Shown here: positions 20,746 to 28,933 of the stretch, in pieces | Numbering within the stretch: the first letter of the stretch is position 1 | Layout: the number at the start of each line of letters is the position of its first letter | Assembly: GCA_037447655.1 (NCBI GenBank) | Contig: JBBHKE010001545.1 | Span: 467,661 to 496,593 of the forward strand | Length of the DNA stretch: 28,933 bases | DNA from: Zygnema cylindricum | Lineage: Eukaryota > Streptophyta > Zygnematophyceae > Zygnematales > Zygnemataceae | Direction of reading: 5' to 3' | Notes under the pieces: generated by a model | Database searches by the model: none | The model's input: the letters and a program-made list of their open reading frames with translations, nothing else | What the model was told of the DNA's origin: nothing | Position numbers and translations under genes: made by a program

Positions 20746-20895
20746 CCGTCGGGCGTCGTTCAGATCTCCACCGTCGGGCGTCGTTTAGATCTCCACCGTC
20801 GGGCGTCGTTCAGATCTCCACCGTCGGGCGTCGTTCAGATCTCCACCGTCGGGCGTCGTTCAGATCTCCACCGTCGGGCGTCGTTCAGATCTCCA
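20746..20895. repeat. 25-bp minisatellite, six copies, upstream of the secreted-protein gene
   Basis: Six head-to-tail 25-bp units starting at 20746, 20771, 20796, 20821, 20846 and 20871. Each begins CCGTCGGGCGTCGTTCAG and ends ATCTCCA. Five units are identical; only unit 2 differs (TTTAG for TTCAG). This homogeneity implies recent expansion or ongoing conversion. The array lies about 150-300 bp upstream of the ATG and 55 bp beyond the TATA box, so it is in the promoter. Confidence 0.95.
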
Positions 20896-21188
20896 AAGGC
20901 CAGGCACAAGCGAGAAGGGGGACGGTTTTCTCTCTCCGGTTGTTTGTGATTGCACTCTTTGACGTCATCTTCACATTTGCGTGCGCTTTTTTTGTACCAC
21001 TTTGGCCGGCGGTTGACTTTGCAGCGAACTAATCTATCACTGCACTAAACGTGTGGCGTGTGCACGTAGCTAATTTGCGTCCGCAAAATATTAATACGAT
21101 CACACGTTACTTCACCGGGGGGTTTCGAGCTTCCACGCAGCCTGTTTTTAGTCAGCGGCCAAGGTCAAAGGGGGGCGGTTTTCTTTTG
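20896..21188. other. No gene seen
   Basis: Spacer between the minisatellite and the family C repeats. It contains two related motifs, AAGGGGGACGGTTTTCT (about 20915) and AAAGGGGGGCGGTTTTCTTT (about 21167). Confidence 0.4.
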
Positions 21189-21350
21189 CTGTAATCCGCC
21201 AATCGCTATTAGAGTAAATAACGCTAATTCGGTGCCATTTAAAAAAAAAAAAACAACCTGAAATACAATCCATAATTCTATTTTTTCCTTTACGCTTTTT
21301 AGGGTTCTTTTTTAATTAGCGGTAATAACGGAAGTACACCGCAATGTTTA
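21189..21350. repeat. Family C repeat, degenerate copy
   Basis: The left side (CCGCCAATCGCTATTAGAGT) and right side (AATTAGCGGTAATAACGG, AAGTACACCGC) are inverted relative to each other and match the ends of the family C units at 22434-22859. The middle is A/T-rich and diverged. Confidence 0.55.
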
Positions 21351-21589
21351 TAGCGTGGTGTACGAACAGTTTTTTCCGTACCAAAATGTACTTTTTGAAA
21401 TTCAAACGTACAAAAAGTCATTTAATGTAATTGTGCACGCATGTGAATGTGCACTGGAAAAAGAGACGCAAACTCGAATATTCAGATTTTGGCGTACGAA
21501 TTGTCAGATTTTGTACGGATACACGTATTGATGTAGACATCAATGCGGCGGGCATTTATTATTCGAAAAAACCCAGAATTAGAGTTCGT

Positions 21590-22433
21590 AATTAATTAGT
21601 ATATATGTTTTTTTTTTTCCCAATTAGGGTGACGTTCCATCAGGCGAAAAGTGGCGTAGTTTACAGAAATCCGCGACTCTCCGTACTATGTCGTACCGCC
21701 TATTTTGTTTTTATACGAAAAACTACATTACAGAGAATCTTGCCGATACTCTCCGAAGGTCTTGGAGGTAAAAATTGCCGTCGGATTTTCATCTGTGAGG
21801 AGCTCGCTTCATTTTTTTTTGTAACTTTCAACCCACCCCGAGGAGGTGGGTTGGCAGATACAGAAAAAAAAATCGTGACACGCTGGACGATTAAGCTACG
21901 TGTCATGATGTAAAACCAACGAAAAATCTTAAGATTTGCACATGACACGCGGTTTCCAAAATACAACCGAAAATAAAAACGAAATTTCGTAACATTCCCT
22001 CGTCACGCTATTTTCGGTAATTTCTGTTCGTCACACTATTTCTCTCAAAGGACTTTCGTTATGTTCGAAAACTGAAACCCTAAAAAGTGAGCTGGCGTAC
22101 AGACTGGCGTCTGCAAAATGTATAAAAGTTTTGTCGTATTATTACTTCGTACGCAGGTACATGGTACGCAAGTCAAGATTTGAAGTTAAGTTTGTCGGTG
22201 CTAAATATCTTAAAGATATTTAATATCGGATCGTAGCTTGCGTGGCGCCAATCAATTTAAAACACGTGGCTTACAGACTCTACGTGATGGAACATCGACT
22301 CAATCGACCCGGTCTGTAGAGTTTGCCGTACAATTACAGAAACGTATGATGGAACTTCACCCTTAGCGTTAATAACACTATTTTTTTTACGCTATTAATT
22401 CCTTTACTCTAATAGCGATTGGCGGTGTACTGT
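21590..22433. repeat. Family C unit 0, split by element A2
   Basis: Right part (22363-22433): GCGTTAATAACACTATTT...ACTCTAATAGCGATTGGCGGTGTAC. Left part ends TTTTTCCCAATTA at 21626. Joining across A2 with one TTA removed gives TTCCCAATTAGCGTTAATAA, which matches the reverse complement of unit 2 (TTCCCAATTAGCGTAAATAA). The far left boundary is uncertain. Confidence 0.65.
21627..22362. mobile_element. MITE family A, copy A2 (Harbinger-like, TTA duplication)
   Basis: A 736-bp element. Left end GGGTGACGTTCCATCAGGCG; right end in reverse complement GGGTGAAGTTCCATCATACG. TTA flanks both sides (21624-21626, 22363-22365). The first ~30 bp match A1 (GGGTAGAATTCCATTAG, then CGAAAAGTG), and both carry a GTGGCGC(C/A)AATCA motif near the right end and an inner hairpin (here AACCCACC-CCGAGG-AGGTGGGTT, about 21829-21854). 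No transposase. The insertion site is confirmed by the family C unit it splits. Confidence 0.8.
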
Positions 22434-22659
22434 ACAGTACACCTTGAATCGTTATTACAGTAAAAAAAAAATTAGCGTATAGGAATGATTACCGTTATTA
22501 ACAGTAATTGGGAATTTGGAAAATTTCAAAGAAATCGTTTACTCTAATTAGGAATTAGGGTTTTTTTAAATGGTATGGATAATTCTATTTGAGAATTTGA
22601 AAAAAAAAAAGGTACCCGTATTAGCTTTCAATACACTAACAACGATTCACAGTGTAGTG
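22434..22659. mobile_element. Family C MITE, unit 1
   Basis: About 226 bp. Left end AGTACACCTTGAATCGTTATTA; right end in reverse complement ACTACACTGTGAATCGTTGT. The interior shares AATTGGGAATTTGG, AATTCTATTTGAGAATTTG and AAAGAAATC with unit 2. It meets unit 0 in a perfect 20-bp palindrome (GGTGTACTGTACAGTACACC, 22424-22443). The superfamily is not determined. Confidence 0.7.
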
Positions 22660-22859
22660 AACTACACCGTGAACCGCTATTAGCGTAATGAAACAATTAG
22701 CGTTATTTACGCTAATTGGGAATTTGGGGGGTTTAAAAGAAATCATTTGCTCTAATTTGTTTTTTAAAGGGTTTTTATTAATTCTATTTGAGAATTTGGG
22801 TAAAAAAATGGAGAACCGCAATTAGAGTCATTGACGCTAATAGCGATTCACAGTGTACA
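22660..22859. mobile_element. Family C MITE, unit 2
   Basis: About 200 bp. Left end ACTACACCGTGAACCGCTATTA; right end in reverse complement GTACACTGTGAATCGCTATTA, so TIRs extend about 28 bp. It follows unit 1 directly, in the same orientation, across the inverted junction GTGTAGT-GA-ACTACAC (22652-22667). After 22860 the sequence is a diverged continuation of the same repeat type up to about 23000. Confidence 0.7.
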
Positions 22860-22996
22860 GTAAACCGCGAATATCCGCTAATTCTGTCACCCCTAATTTT
22901 GACTCTGTCACCCTAAATAGCATACATCTAAATTATTCTTTACATTATTTAAGGTACTTTTTGAATCAGCGTTAACAACTCTAATATAGTGCGATT

Positions 22997-24100
22997 TCAA
23001 TTAGTGTGGCGTACGGTCGGTGTCTCACCGTGCAAAATTTCCATATCCTCTGCTACTGCTAAACTTAAGAGGATTCTGACTAAACTTAAGAGGATTCTGA
23101 CTGAAGGAAATCTAACTACTGGTGCAAAGGTTTCTTCATAGTTTATGCCCTCTTTCGGAGTGTAACCTTTAGCAACGAATCTGTTACGATTCAATTTTGA
23201 GAATCGTCGAGTATTGGACGCGCGCGATACTTTGGTTCGCGTTGACGTCAATTATTGTAATCGTACGTTTGGTGTTTGTTTTCGTGCGCGTACGGCGCAC
23301 GGAAGTAATTGTGCGAAGTTTCGTGGTACATTGCGCACGAAACGTTCTACTTCTCTCCTCTTTTCTCGAAGGAAAGCGCGTCTGTCACTTTTCTGCGTGC
23401 TTTCTTTTTCCACTGTGCCTTCCTTCGAAAGGCGCCACTATCCACCTATGCTATTTTTTCTGTCATGCACTCCACGTTTTCTAGGCTGCTACTTAAGTTA
23501 TTTTGTGCAACTACAAAATGTAATCCAATTCACATTATTTTAGGATTGATAGAGTGAAAGAGGGAAGAGTGAGAGTAAAGGGGAAAGCCTTGTAAAAAGG
23601 CTTCGGCCATTTTTTATAAAGATGTCTTTTTGTGGCCAATTGTGTGTTTTTTTTTGCTTTTGTTGCATACCACCTCTGTGGTATATCTTTCAGAATCTAG
23701 CCTTGTGTCTCTCAATGGTATTATCTGGGTTTAGCCTACGTTTTAAAACCCACTTACATCCAATTAGTTTTCGGTTTGGTGGACAATCTACCAACTCCCA
23801 TGTAACGGCTTCCATAACAGAAGCCATTTCCTCATTTATGGCAGTTATCCATCTGCTACTTTTTGGAGTATTTTTGGCCTCTAAGTATATGTGAGGCCCA
23901 TCCGGATGAGACATCTTCGTGAGTTGGTTAGTCACTTGTCTTTCTTGGAGCCATTTGCTACTTCTTCTTCCCCTTTCAAAATTCGACGTCGGTATGGAAG
24001 GCATCCTCGAGGTTTTGTTTAGGGGGATCTATGCTCCTCTTTCTCCTAATTGCGGTATCTCATCAAGTGCTTCACCGACGATTAATGGTATGAAGCACAA
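22997..24100 (-). pseudogene. Ty1/copia reverse transcriptase fragment, split by a solo LTR
   Basis: On the minus strand the linker and reverse transcriptase start at about 24100 (EALDEIPQLGERGA) and include EAVTWELVDCPPNRK, CKWVLKRRLNPDNT and ERHKARF, where the frame is interrupted. It resumes below 23182 with FVAKGYTPKEGINYEETFAP and ends at EDMEI, then LHGE, showing a small internal deletion. A 21-bp tandem duplication (23066-23107) repeats VRILLSL. No active-site motif, RNase H or own LTR is present. Confidence 0.88.
23182..23692 (+). mobile_element. Solo LTR, 511 bp, with GAATC target duplication
   Basis: Starts TGTTACGATTC and ends TATATCTTTCA, with TG...CA ends. It is flanked by GAATC at 23177-23181 and 23693-23697. 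Its removal with one copy of GAATC restores the copia reverse transcriptase frame across KARF|VAKG. A TATA-like TTTTTTATAAAGATG lies near 23612-23626. No internal retroelement sequence is present, so this is a recombined solo LTR. Orientation is taken from the TGTTA start and the TATA box; the reverse reading is also TG...CA. It matches neither R1 nor the LTR at 11723. Confidence 0.88.
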
Positions 24101-24841
24101 AACGACAAATATTTAATGAACCAATTAGTCATCAAATTTGTACATCTAATACAAATAGAAATTAGATACAAATATAAATATAATAGTATCAATATATAAT
24201 AGTAAAATAGTATAAATATAATAATATAATAGATATTATCTAATACAAATTTCTAATACAAATTAGATACATAAAAAAAATGTATGATATGACGATTCAT
24301 TTGTCACGAAGATGGAAAAATAAAGCCAAACATGTATTTTTTTATTGACTTTAATGTATTTATTTACAATGCAGAGTTTTCCCATGGAAGGTGTCATATT
24401 TAAGGCAACCATTTCCATATTCCATAATTTTTTTTCTGAAAAACCTTCGACTACTACACACATGTACTAACCTATACTCTCCTAAAAAATGACAAAAATA
24501 TGGGAAACCACAAAAAAAACCACTTAAAAATCACCACTACTCTCCAAAAAACTAGAGAATATAGAGACTTCCTAAAAACCACAAAAAATGGAGACTTACG
24601 TTCCAACTGATATATGTTAAAAAAACCTTCTTATATATGTATACATTCGTATCCCTCCCGAACCCTCCTGACCACTTTTTTGTCTTTTAGTTGTGATTTT
24701 TTAACAAACTGTCGAATCTCGCCTTATTCCTTTTCCTTAGACGACTCCGGTCGATCGTAATTTTTCCATTTTGCAGAGACCGGCTTTGAAGAGACCGGCG
24801 AAGCTTGTCCACTTCTATGGCAACGATCGACAGATTTACAT
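24101..24841. other. No gene seen; AT-rich low-complexity stretch
   Basis: 24125-24275 is a run of TAATA/AATATA with internal inverted matches (AATACAAAT, ATTAGATAC). The remainder to 24841 is AT-rich, with CTAAAAAACCACAAAAAA-type repeats near 24500-24590 and no supported frame. Confidence 0.5.
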
Positions 24842-25056
24842 GTACACCGCGAATCGTTATTACTTATTAGCGTCAAGGTTTTTTCGCCACTTAAAACATC
24901 TTTTCTCCGTACACACTTGTCGGATTCTCAATTTGAGACCGCCAATCGGAAGCTAAGAATGTTACCTTTCAATCGCAACCGTTAGATCCACAATCCGACA
25001 AGTGTGTACGGAGAAAATATGTTTTAAGTGGCGAATAAAAACCTTGACGCTAATAA

Positions 25057-26051
25057 AGGCACTTTCCCATGTGCTAACTTTACAGTTATTTCGTGTCGTT
25101 TTCCTCTATAACTTAGAAAAAAACGAAAAAAATCTGCAGCCGTACCAAAAAATTGAAATTTCCACCGTACAAGTTGCGTTACCTTAAAACTTTACATGTA
25201 CTGCAGTTTGTCGTCTAACGCGTTTCGACCCACTTTCGGGTCCTTTCAACTCATCTTTAAACTATATTTAAAATCACCTCGCGAGGTGATTTTAAATATA
25301 GTTCCATGAGGTGAGCAAATAAGCAGATGCTGTCGCATGTGTCGAAAGTTTTTACAAATTTTGTGCACGGAGTACAAAAAAAAAAACCTACTGCACGTTT
25401 CCAGCCTGTGCGTGACTTTTTTCCGTGCGTTTTTTTCCGTACGTGGGCAGTGGTGGGGGTGTCGACCAACGGACGCCATTTCGCAAAAGCGAAGTCCGTG
25501 AAAGCGCCTCTCTCTCTCTCTCCCTCTCCCACTACCGTGTCTATCTCACAATTCTTGCAACGAAAACCATCTATAATGGTATTAAATGAAAGATCTCTGA
25601 AAACGATTTCTTTTTACTATCATTGGGTGTATTTTGATGGTAGCTAGAATAAGAAAAGACAAAAAAAAACCAATCGAGAAACCATGTCGGAAAGTTTTAG
25701 AATTTGCAACGTCGGCGCTGTCATAGTTGAGCATGACGTGCGTGACGTCACAATGTCACAAACCCTAAACATCTGCAATGCCTCTACGTCAACAATGTGG
25801 CGTACAGACATTGCGAAGTGACAGAAACTGTTCAACGTGCGGGTGGACGTCAAAAATTGAAGCCGAGTGGAAGTCTCGCAACATTTTGTGTACCGTTTAT
25901 CTGTCACATGTTTCGTACACGTCTACGCTTGTCACTTTTTTAAGTAACAGGTTATTTGCGCTTACATCCGAATGCTTTGAAAGCTGTACGGAGAATCTTC
26001 GATAAAAACAAAGTTACAAGATTAAAGTTTCGGTTACATGGGAAAGTGCCT
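25057..26051. mobile_element. MITE family B, copy B1 (Harbinger-like, TAA duplication)
   Basis: A 995-bp element with perfect 16-bp TIRs AGGCACTTTCCCATGT, flanked by TAA (25054-25056 and 26052-26054). The duplication is proven by the opposite arm of the fold-back element it splits. The interior holds a 44-bp palindrome, a CT-rich tract, AAACCATGTCGGAAAGTT, a TGACGTCA site (25743-25750) and a telo-box AAACCCTAAA (25760-25769). The same order is seen in B2 and B3. Three-bp TAA duplications fit PIF/Harbinger. No transposase frame. Confidence 0.85.
25260..25303. repeat. 44-bp perfect palindrome inside B1
   Basis: Two 22-nt arms with no spacer, centred on ATCACCTCG|CGAGGTGAT between 25281 and 25282. 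Shorter versions occur at the same relative place in B2 (26374-26398) and B3 (28815-28839). Confidence 0.95.
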
Positions 26052-26140
26052 TAAGTAATAACGATTCGCGGTGTACGGTACAGTAATCCGTACCATAAAC
26101 CACGCGTAATTTATGTTGTTGTTTGGAAATAGCTGAATAA

Positions 26141-27089
26141 GGGGGTGTCCCCATGTTTTAAAGTATCTACTTTTCTCTGTTTTTTTGCCCTAAAATTCAA
26201 GGAACTTTGACAAAACTTTAGCCGTACGAAAAAAATCATTTTTACCAAAGTAGAGTGTACCTCAATTCATACTTTGAATGTACGGCGTGTTTGTTGTCAT
26301 GTGAATGCATTTTGGCGTTTTCCCCTTTTCGACCCCCGGGCAAGAGAATCCAGCCCAAAAAAAAACTTCTTCCAAAATCACCTCGAGGGGGTGATTTTAG
26401 TTCAAGTACCGCCCAAACAGCGAATGAAAAATGAACCACGCACGCGCCACACGATTTGTAAAATTTTAGGACGAAAGAGGGTCCTTGCTATTCTACTCCT
26501 TGCCCATCACGCGCTATGTACCGAAAAAAAATTGCAGGGGTCTCATACCTCCACTTTTAATCATGGGTCTTTTGCAAAAAAAATCGTCGCCGTCGCCTCT
26601 CTTCTCTCCCTCTCACACCATCGCTTGTATCTCACACTTTTTAAAATGAGACACGACAATATTGGTATAAAATGAAAGATATTTTAAAAATATTTTTTCT
26701 GACAATTTTTAGGTTTTTTTTTAAAGGCAAGTCGAGTGAGAAAAGGAGAAAATACGAAATCGAAAAACCATGGCGGAAAGTTCTTGAATCCATGACGTCG
26801 ACATTGTCACAAGTGAGTGTGACGTCACAATGTCACCAAACCCTAAACATCTACAAGTTGACAAAAATCTAGACGTTTACCACTATCGCTGTTTTTGTTG
26901 GCATCACCAATCGTCGGAAGTTTCGTAGTCGTCTTCAATCGTCGCAATTTGTACCTACGTCTACAAGCGTCACATGTAAAAGTTCCGGTTTCATTTTTGC
27001 ACATTGGGAAGCTCTTCAAAGTAGTACGACGAATCTTCACTATAGTCCAAAATACTATATCAAAGTACCGATTACATGGGGACACCCCC
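26141..27089. mobile_element. MITE family B, copy B2 (uninterrupted)
   Basis: A 949-bp element with perfect 16-bp TIRs GGGGGTGTCCCCATGT, flanked by TAA (26138-26140, 27090-27092). The interior is collinear with B1 and, inverted, with B3: CGACCCCCGGGCAAGAGAAT, hairpin AAAATCACCTCGAGGGGGTG (26374-26398), CCTCTCACACCATCG, GTCGAGTGAGAAAAG, AACCATGGCGGAAAGTT, TGACGTCA (26820-26827), AAACCCTAAA (26838-26847). It supplies the empty site for the hAT-like MITE H3 in B3 (GAGCTTCCCAATGTGC). Confidence 0.88.
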
Positions 27090-27240
27090 TAAGACGCTTC
27101 TTGTACTTTGAAATGACATGTAGCGTTTATAGTTGTTTCCAAAAATTTCAATTGAGGTTTCATCTGATTCCAGAACCTCCTGACGGACAAATAATGATTT
27201 AACAGTGAAAAAAAAACGGTCTTTTAACTGAACTGCAAGC

Positions 27241-27606
27241 CATAGTTAAAAAGTAGGCGTTTTTATGGTAGGCCTTTCATAGGCGCCTTTATAGTATGTT
27301 TTGTTATGGGCTTTTGATGTAATCTTTTTAGATCACTACTTTGATCAGTGACCGTCCGATCGTCCGAATCTGACGGTATAAATAAAAAATTAACTCAAAA
27401 CTCGCAGAAATTAAAAATAATTGTCCGAATGGTTTTCAAATTTTAGACATGACGTTTAACTCTCTATCGATCGATGTGCAACTCGACCCTGTTACTATTT
27501 TTTTTCATTTTGCGAGAAATACAATATGGGTCTTAAGGTCATATTGTATGTATTGCGTACAATAGGCATATTGTATGGGCTTGCTTTCACCTACTTTTGA
27601 ACTATG
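27241..27606. mobile_element. hAT-like MITE, copy H2
   Basis: A 366-bp element, inverted relative to H1. Left end CATAGTTAAAAAGTAGGCG; right end in reverse complement CATAGTTCAAAAGTAGGTG. Flanks are CTGCAAGC (27233-27240) and CTGCAAAC (27607-27614), an 8-bp duplication with one change. It is longer than H1 through an extra AT-rich segment in the middle. H1 and H2 sites both contain TGCAA. Confidence 0.85.
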
Positions 27607-27636
27607 CTGCAAACTGAGAATTTCTGAATGAAGTTA

Positions 27637-28933
27637 GGGGGTATCCCTATATAATCGGAACTTTGATAAAGTATTTTCAGTACTAGTGAAGATTCGCCGT
27701 ACTATTTTGAAGACCCTCCCAATCATAGTTCAAAGTAGGCGTTTCTATTGTAGGCCTTTTGTCGGCGCCTTTATCGTAAGTTGTGTTATGGGCTTTTCAT
27801 GTGATCTTCTTAAATCGCTACTTTGATCAGTCACCGTCCGATCGTCCAAATCTGACGATAATCCTGTCGTAAGTTGTGTTATGGGCTTTTCATGTGATCT
27901 TCTTAGATCGTTACTTTCATCAATGACCGTCAGATTGCCCGAATCTGACGGTTTAAATAAAAAGTCGCTCAAAACTTACAGAAAAAATATTTTTTTGTCC
28001 GATTTTTTTTTCAAATTTAGACATGACGTTTAATTCTCTATCGATCCATGTGCAACTCAACCCTGTTACTATTTTTTTTCATTTTGCGGCCAATAAAATG
28101 TGGGTCTTAAAGGTATATTGTATTTTTTGCGTACAATAGGCATATTGTATGGGTGTACTTTCACCTACCTTTGAACTATGGTCCTAATGTGCGAAAATTG
28201 TATCGGAACTTTGACATGTGACAGTTGTAGATGTGGGTACAACTTTGTGACGGATGAAGACGACTACGAAACTTCCGACAATTGGTGACGTCAACAAAAA
28301 CAACGACGGTTGTAGACGTCTACATTTTTTTTGTGACATGGCAAACGTTTAGGGTTTTGTGACATGTGACGCCATGCTCATTTGTGACAACGTCGACGTC
28401 ACAAATTCTAAGAACTTTCCGCCATGAATATCCGATTTCGTTTTTTCGACTCTTCTCACTCGACTTGCCATAAAAATAAATATAAAGGTAGTCAAAAAAA
28501 ATATTTTTCAAACATCTTTCATTTCATACCAGTATTGTCGTGCCTCATTCTCATAAGTGTGAGATAAAAACGATAGTGTGAGAGGGAGAGGGGAGAGGCG
28601 ACAACGGCGCAAAATTCTGCGAAGGATCCATGAATGAAAGTGGAGGTCCGAGACCCTTTGCAGATTTTTTTTCCGTACATGATCGTCTTTTCCGTACATG
28701 CGCGTGACGGGCAGGGAGAAAAATAGCGAGTACTCTCCCTCGTCCGAAAATTTTCCCACTCGTGTGACGAATGCGTGGGTTGTTTTTCATTTGCTGTTTG
28801 GGCGGCACTTTAACTAAAAACACCCCTCGAGGTGATTTTGGATGAAGTTTTTTGATGGGCTGGATTCTCTTGCCCGGGGGTCGAAAGAGGAAAACGCAAT
28901 ATTTCACTAGCCCTAATAGCTAGTTCATGTTTA
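27637..28933. mobile_element. MITE family B, copy B3, inverted, split by H3 and cut by the window edge
   Basis: Starts GGGGGTATCCCTATATAATC after TTA (27634-27636), matching the reverse complement of the right end of B2. It runs collinear with inverted B2: GAAGATTCGCCGTACTA, then H3, then AATGTGCGAAAATTG, AAACTTCCGACAATTGG, telo-box complement TTTAGGGTTT (28348-28357), GAACTTTCCGCCATG, TCTCACTCGACTTGCC, hairpin (28815-28839) and ATTCTCTTGCCCGGGGGTCG. Judged by B2, roughly 100-150 bp lie beyond the window. Its TGACGTCA site has become TGGCGTCA. Confidence 0.85.
27724..28180. mobile_element. hAT-like MITE, copy H3, nested in B3, with an internal duplication
   Basis: A 457-bp element with ends CATAGTTCAAAGTAGGCG and, in reverse complement, CATAGTTCAAAGGTAGGTG. 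Flanks are CTCCCAAT (27716-27723) and GTCCTAAT (28181-28188). The same site in uninterrupted B2 is TTCCCAAT followed by GTGC, so the 8-bp duplication is confirmed with two later changes. A segment of about 93 bp (from TCGTAAGTTGTGTTATGGGC, near 27775) is repeated in tandem from near 27868. Confidence 0.88.

Larger units (their letters stand above)
24842..26077. mobile_element. Fold-back element with ~85-bp arms, split by B1
   Basis: Left arm 24842-24926 starts GTACACCGCGAATCGTTATT and continues TTAGCGTCAAGG, GCCACTTAAAACATC, CTCCGTACACACTTGTCGG. The right arm is its reverse complement in two pieces, 24993-25056 and 26055-26077, separated by B1. Without B1 and one TAA the right arm reads GACGCTAATAAGTAATAACG, exactly complementary to the left. 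The outer ends resemble the family C TIR. The uninterrupted element would be about 240 bp. Confidence 0.85.

Noticed and set aside
20746-20895. CRISPR array
   Set aside because: Units are contiguous with no spacers, and the setting is eukaryotic.
20709-21032. 107-codon plus-strand frame
   Set aside because: It is open only because the 25-bp minisatellite lacks stops; the repeated peptide reflects the DNA repeat.
27745-27972. 75-codon minus-strand frame with internal peptide repeat
   Set aside because: It lies wholly within MITE H3; the repeat is the DNA duplication of that element.

Overview
The window looks like nuclear DNA of a land plant, dominated by transposable elements. Evidence: Ty1/copia retrotransposon remains on both strands, several families of short TIR elements (MITEs), tRNA-derived repeats, intron-split genes, a plant-style start context (CACCACCATGGCTTC), and two exons of the EDR2/DUF1336 family, which I know only from plants. 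I cannot place it more closely; nothing looks bacterial.

Layout. 0.57-0.85 kb: copia RNase H remnant. 0.9-1.8 kb: dispersed repeat R2. 2.36-3.28 kb: two exons (minus strand) of a DUF1336 gene with intact, phase-compatible splice sites. 3.38-7.16 kb: large decayed copia element (minus) with a probable 3' LTR (repeat R1). 8.0-8.5 kb: a second copia remnant (plus). 8.8-9.9 kb: pieces of R2, a tRNA-derived SINE and R1. 10.3-11.1 kb: a 761-bp TIR element (family A). 11.25-14.3 kb: a second R2 copy split by a copia element with a 5-bp target duplication, itself carrying a SINE. 14.3-19.3 kb: mostly single-copy sequence with exon-like islands of an unrecognised plus-strand gene, a tRNA-like cloverleaf and a hAT-like MITE with a perfect 8-bp duplication. 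20.26-20.9 kb: the best complete gene, a single-exon secreted 8-cysteine protein (minus) with a TATA box and a six-copy 25-bp minisatellite in its upstream region. 21.2-23.0 kb: family C repeats, one split by a second family A element. 23.0-24.1 kb: copia reverse transcriptase split by a 511-bp solo LTR. 24.8-28.9 kb: nested MITEs (a fold-back element split by B1; B2; H2; B3 split by H3).

The most informative result is the nesting. In several places an uninterrupted relative, or the opposite arm of the same fold-back, shows the empty target site and so fixes element ends and target duplications: TAA for B1, TTA for A2, 8 bp for H3, ACTAT for the copia at 11.7 kb, GAATC for the solo LTR. Family B elements (about 950-1000 bp) share an internal hairpin and a block with a TGACGTCA-type site next to a plant telo-box. 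No transposase gene is present, so all DNA elements here are non-autonomous. Splice structures and repeat classes are read by eye; family names for the MITEs rest on target-duplication length and TIRs only.
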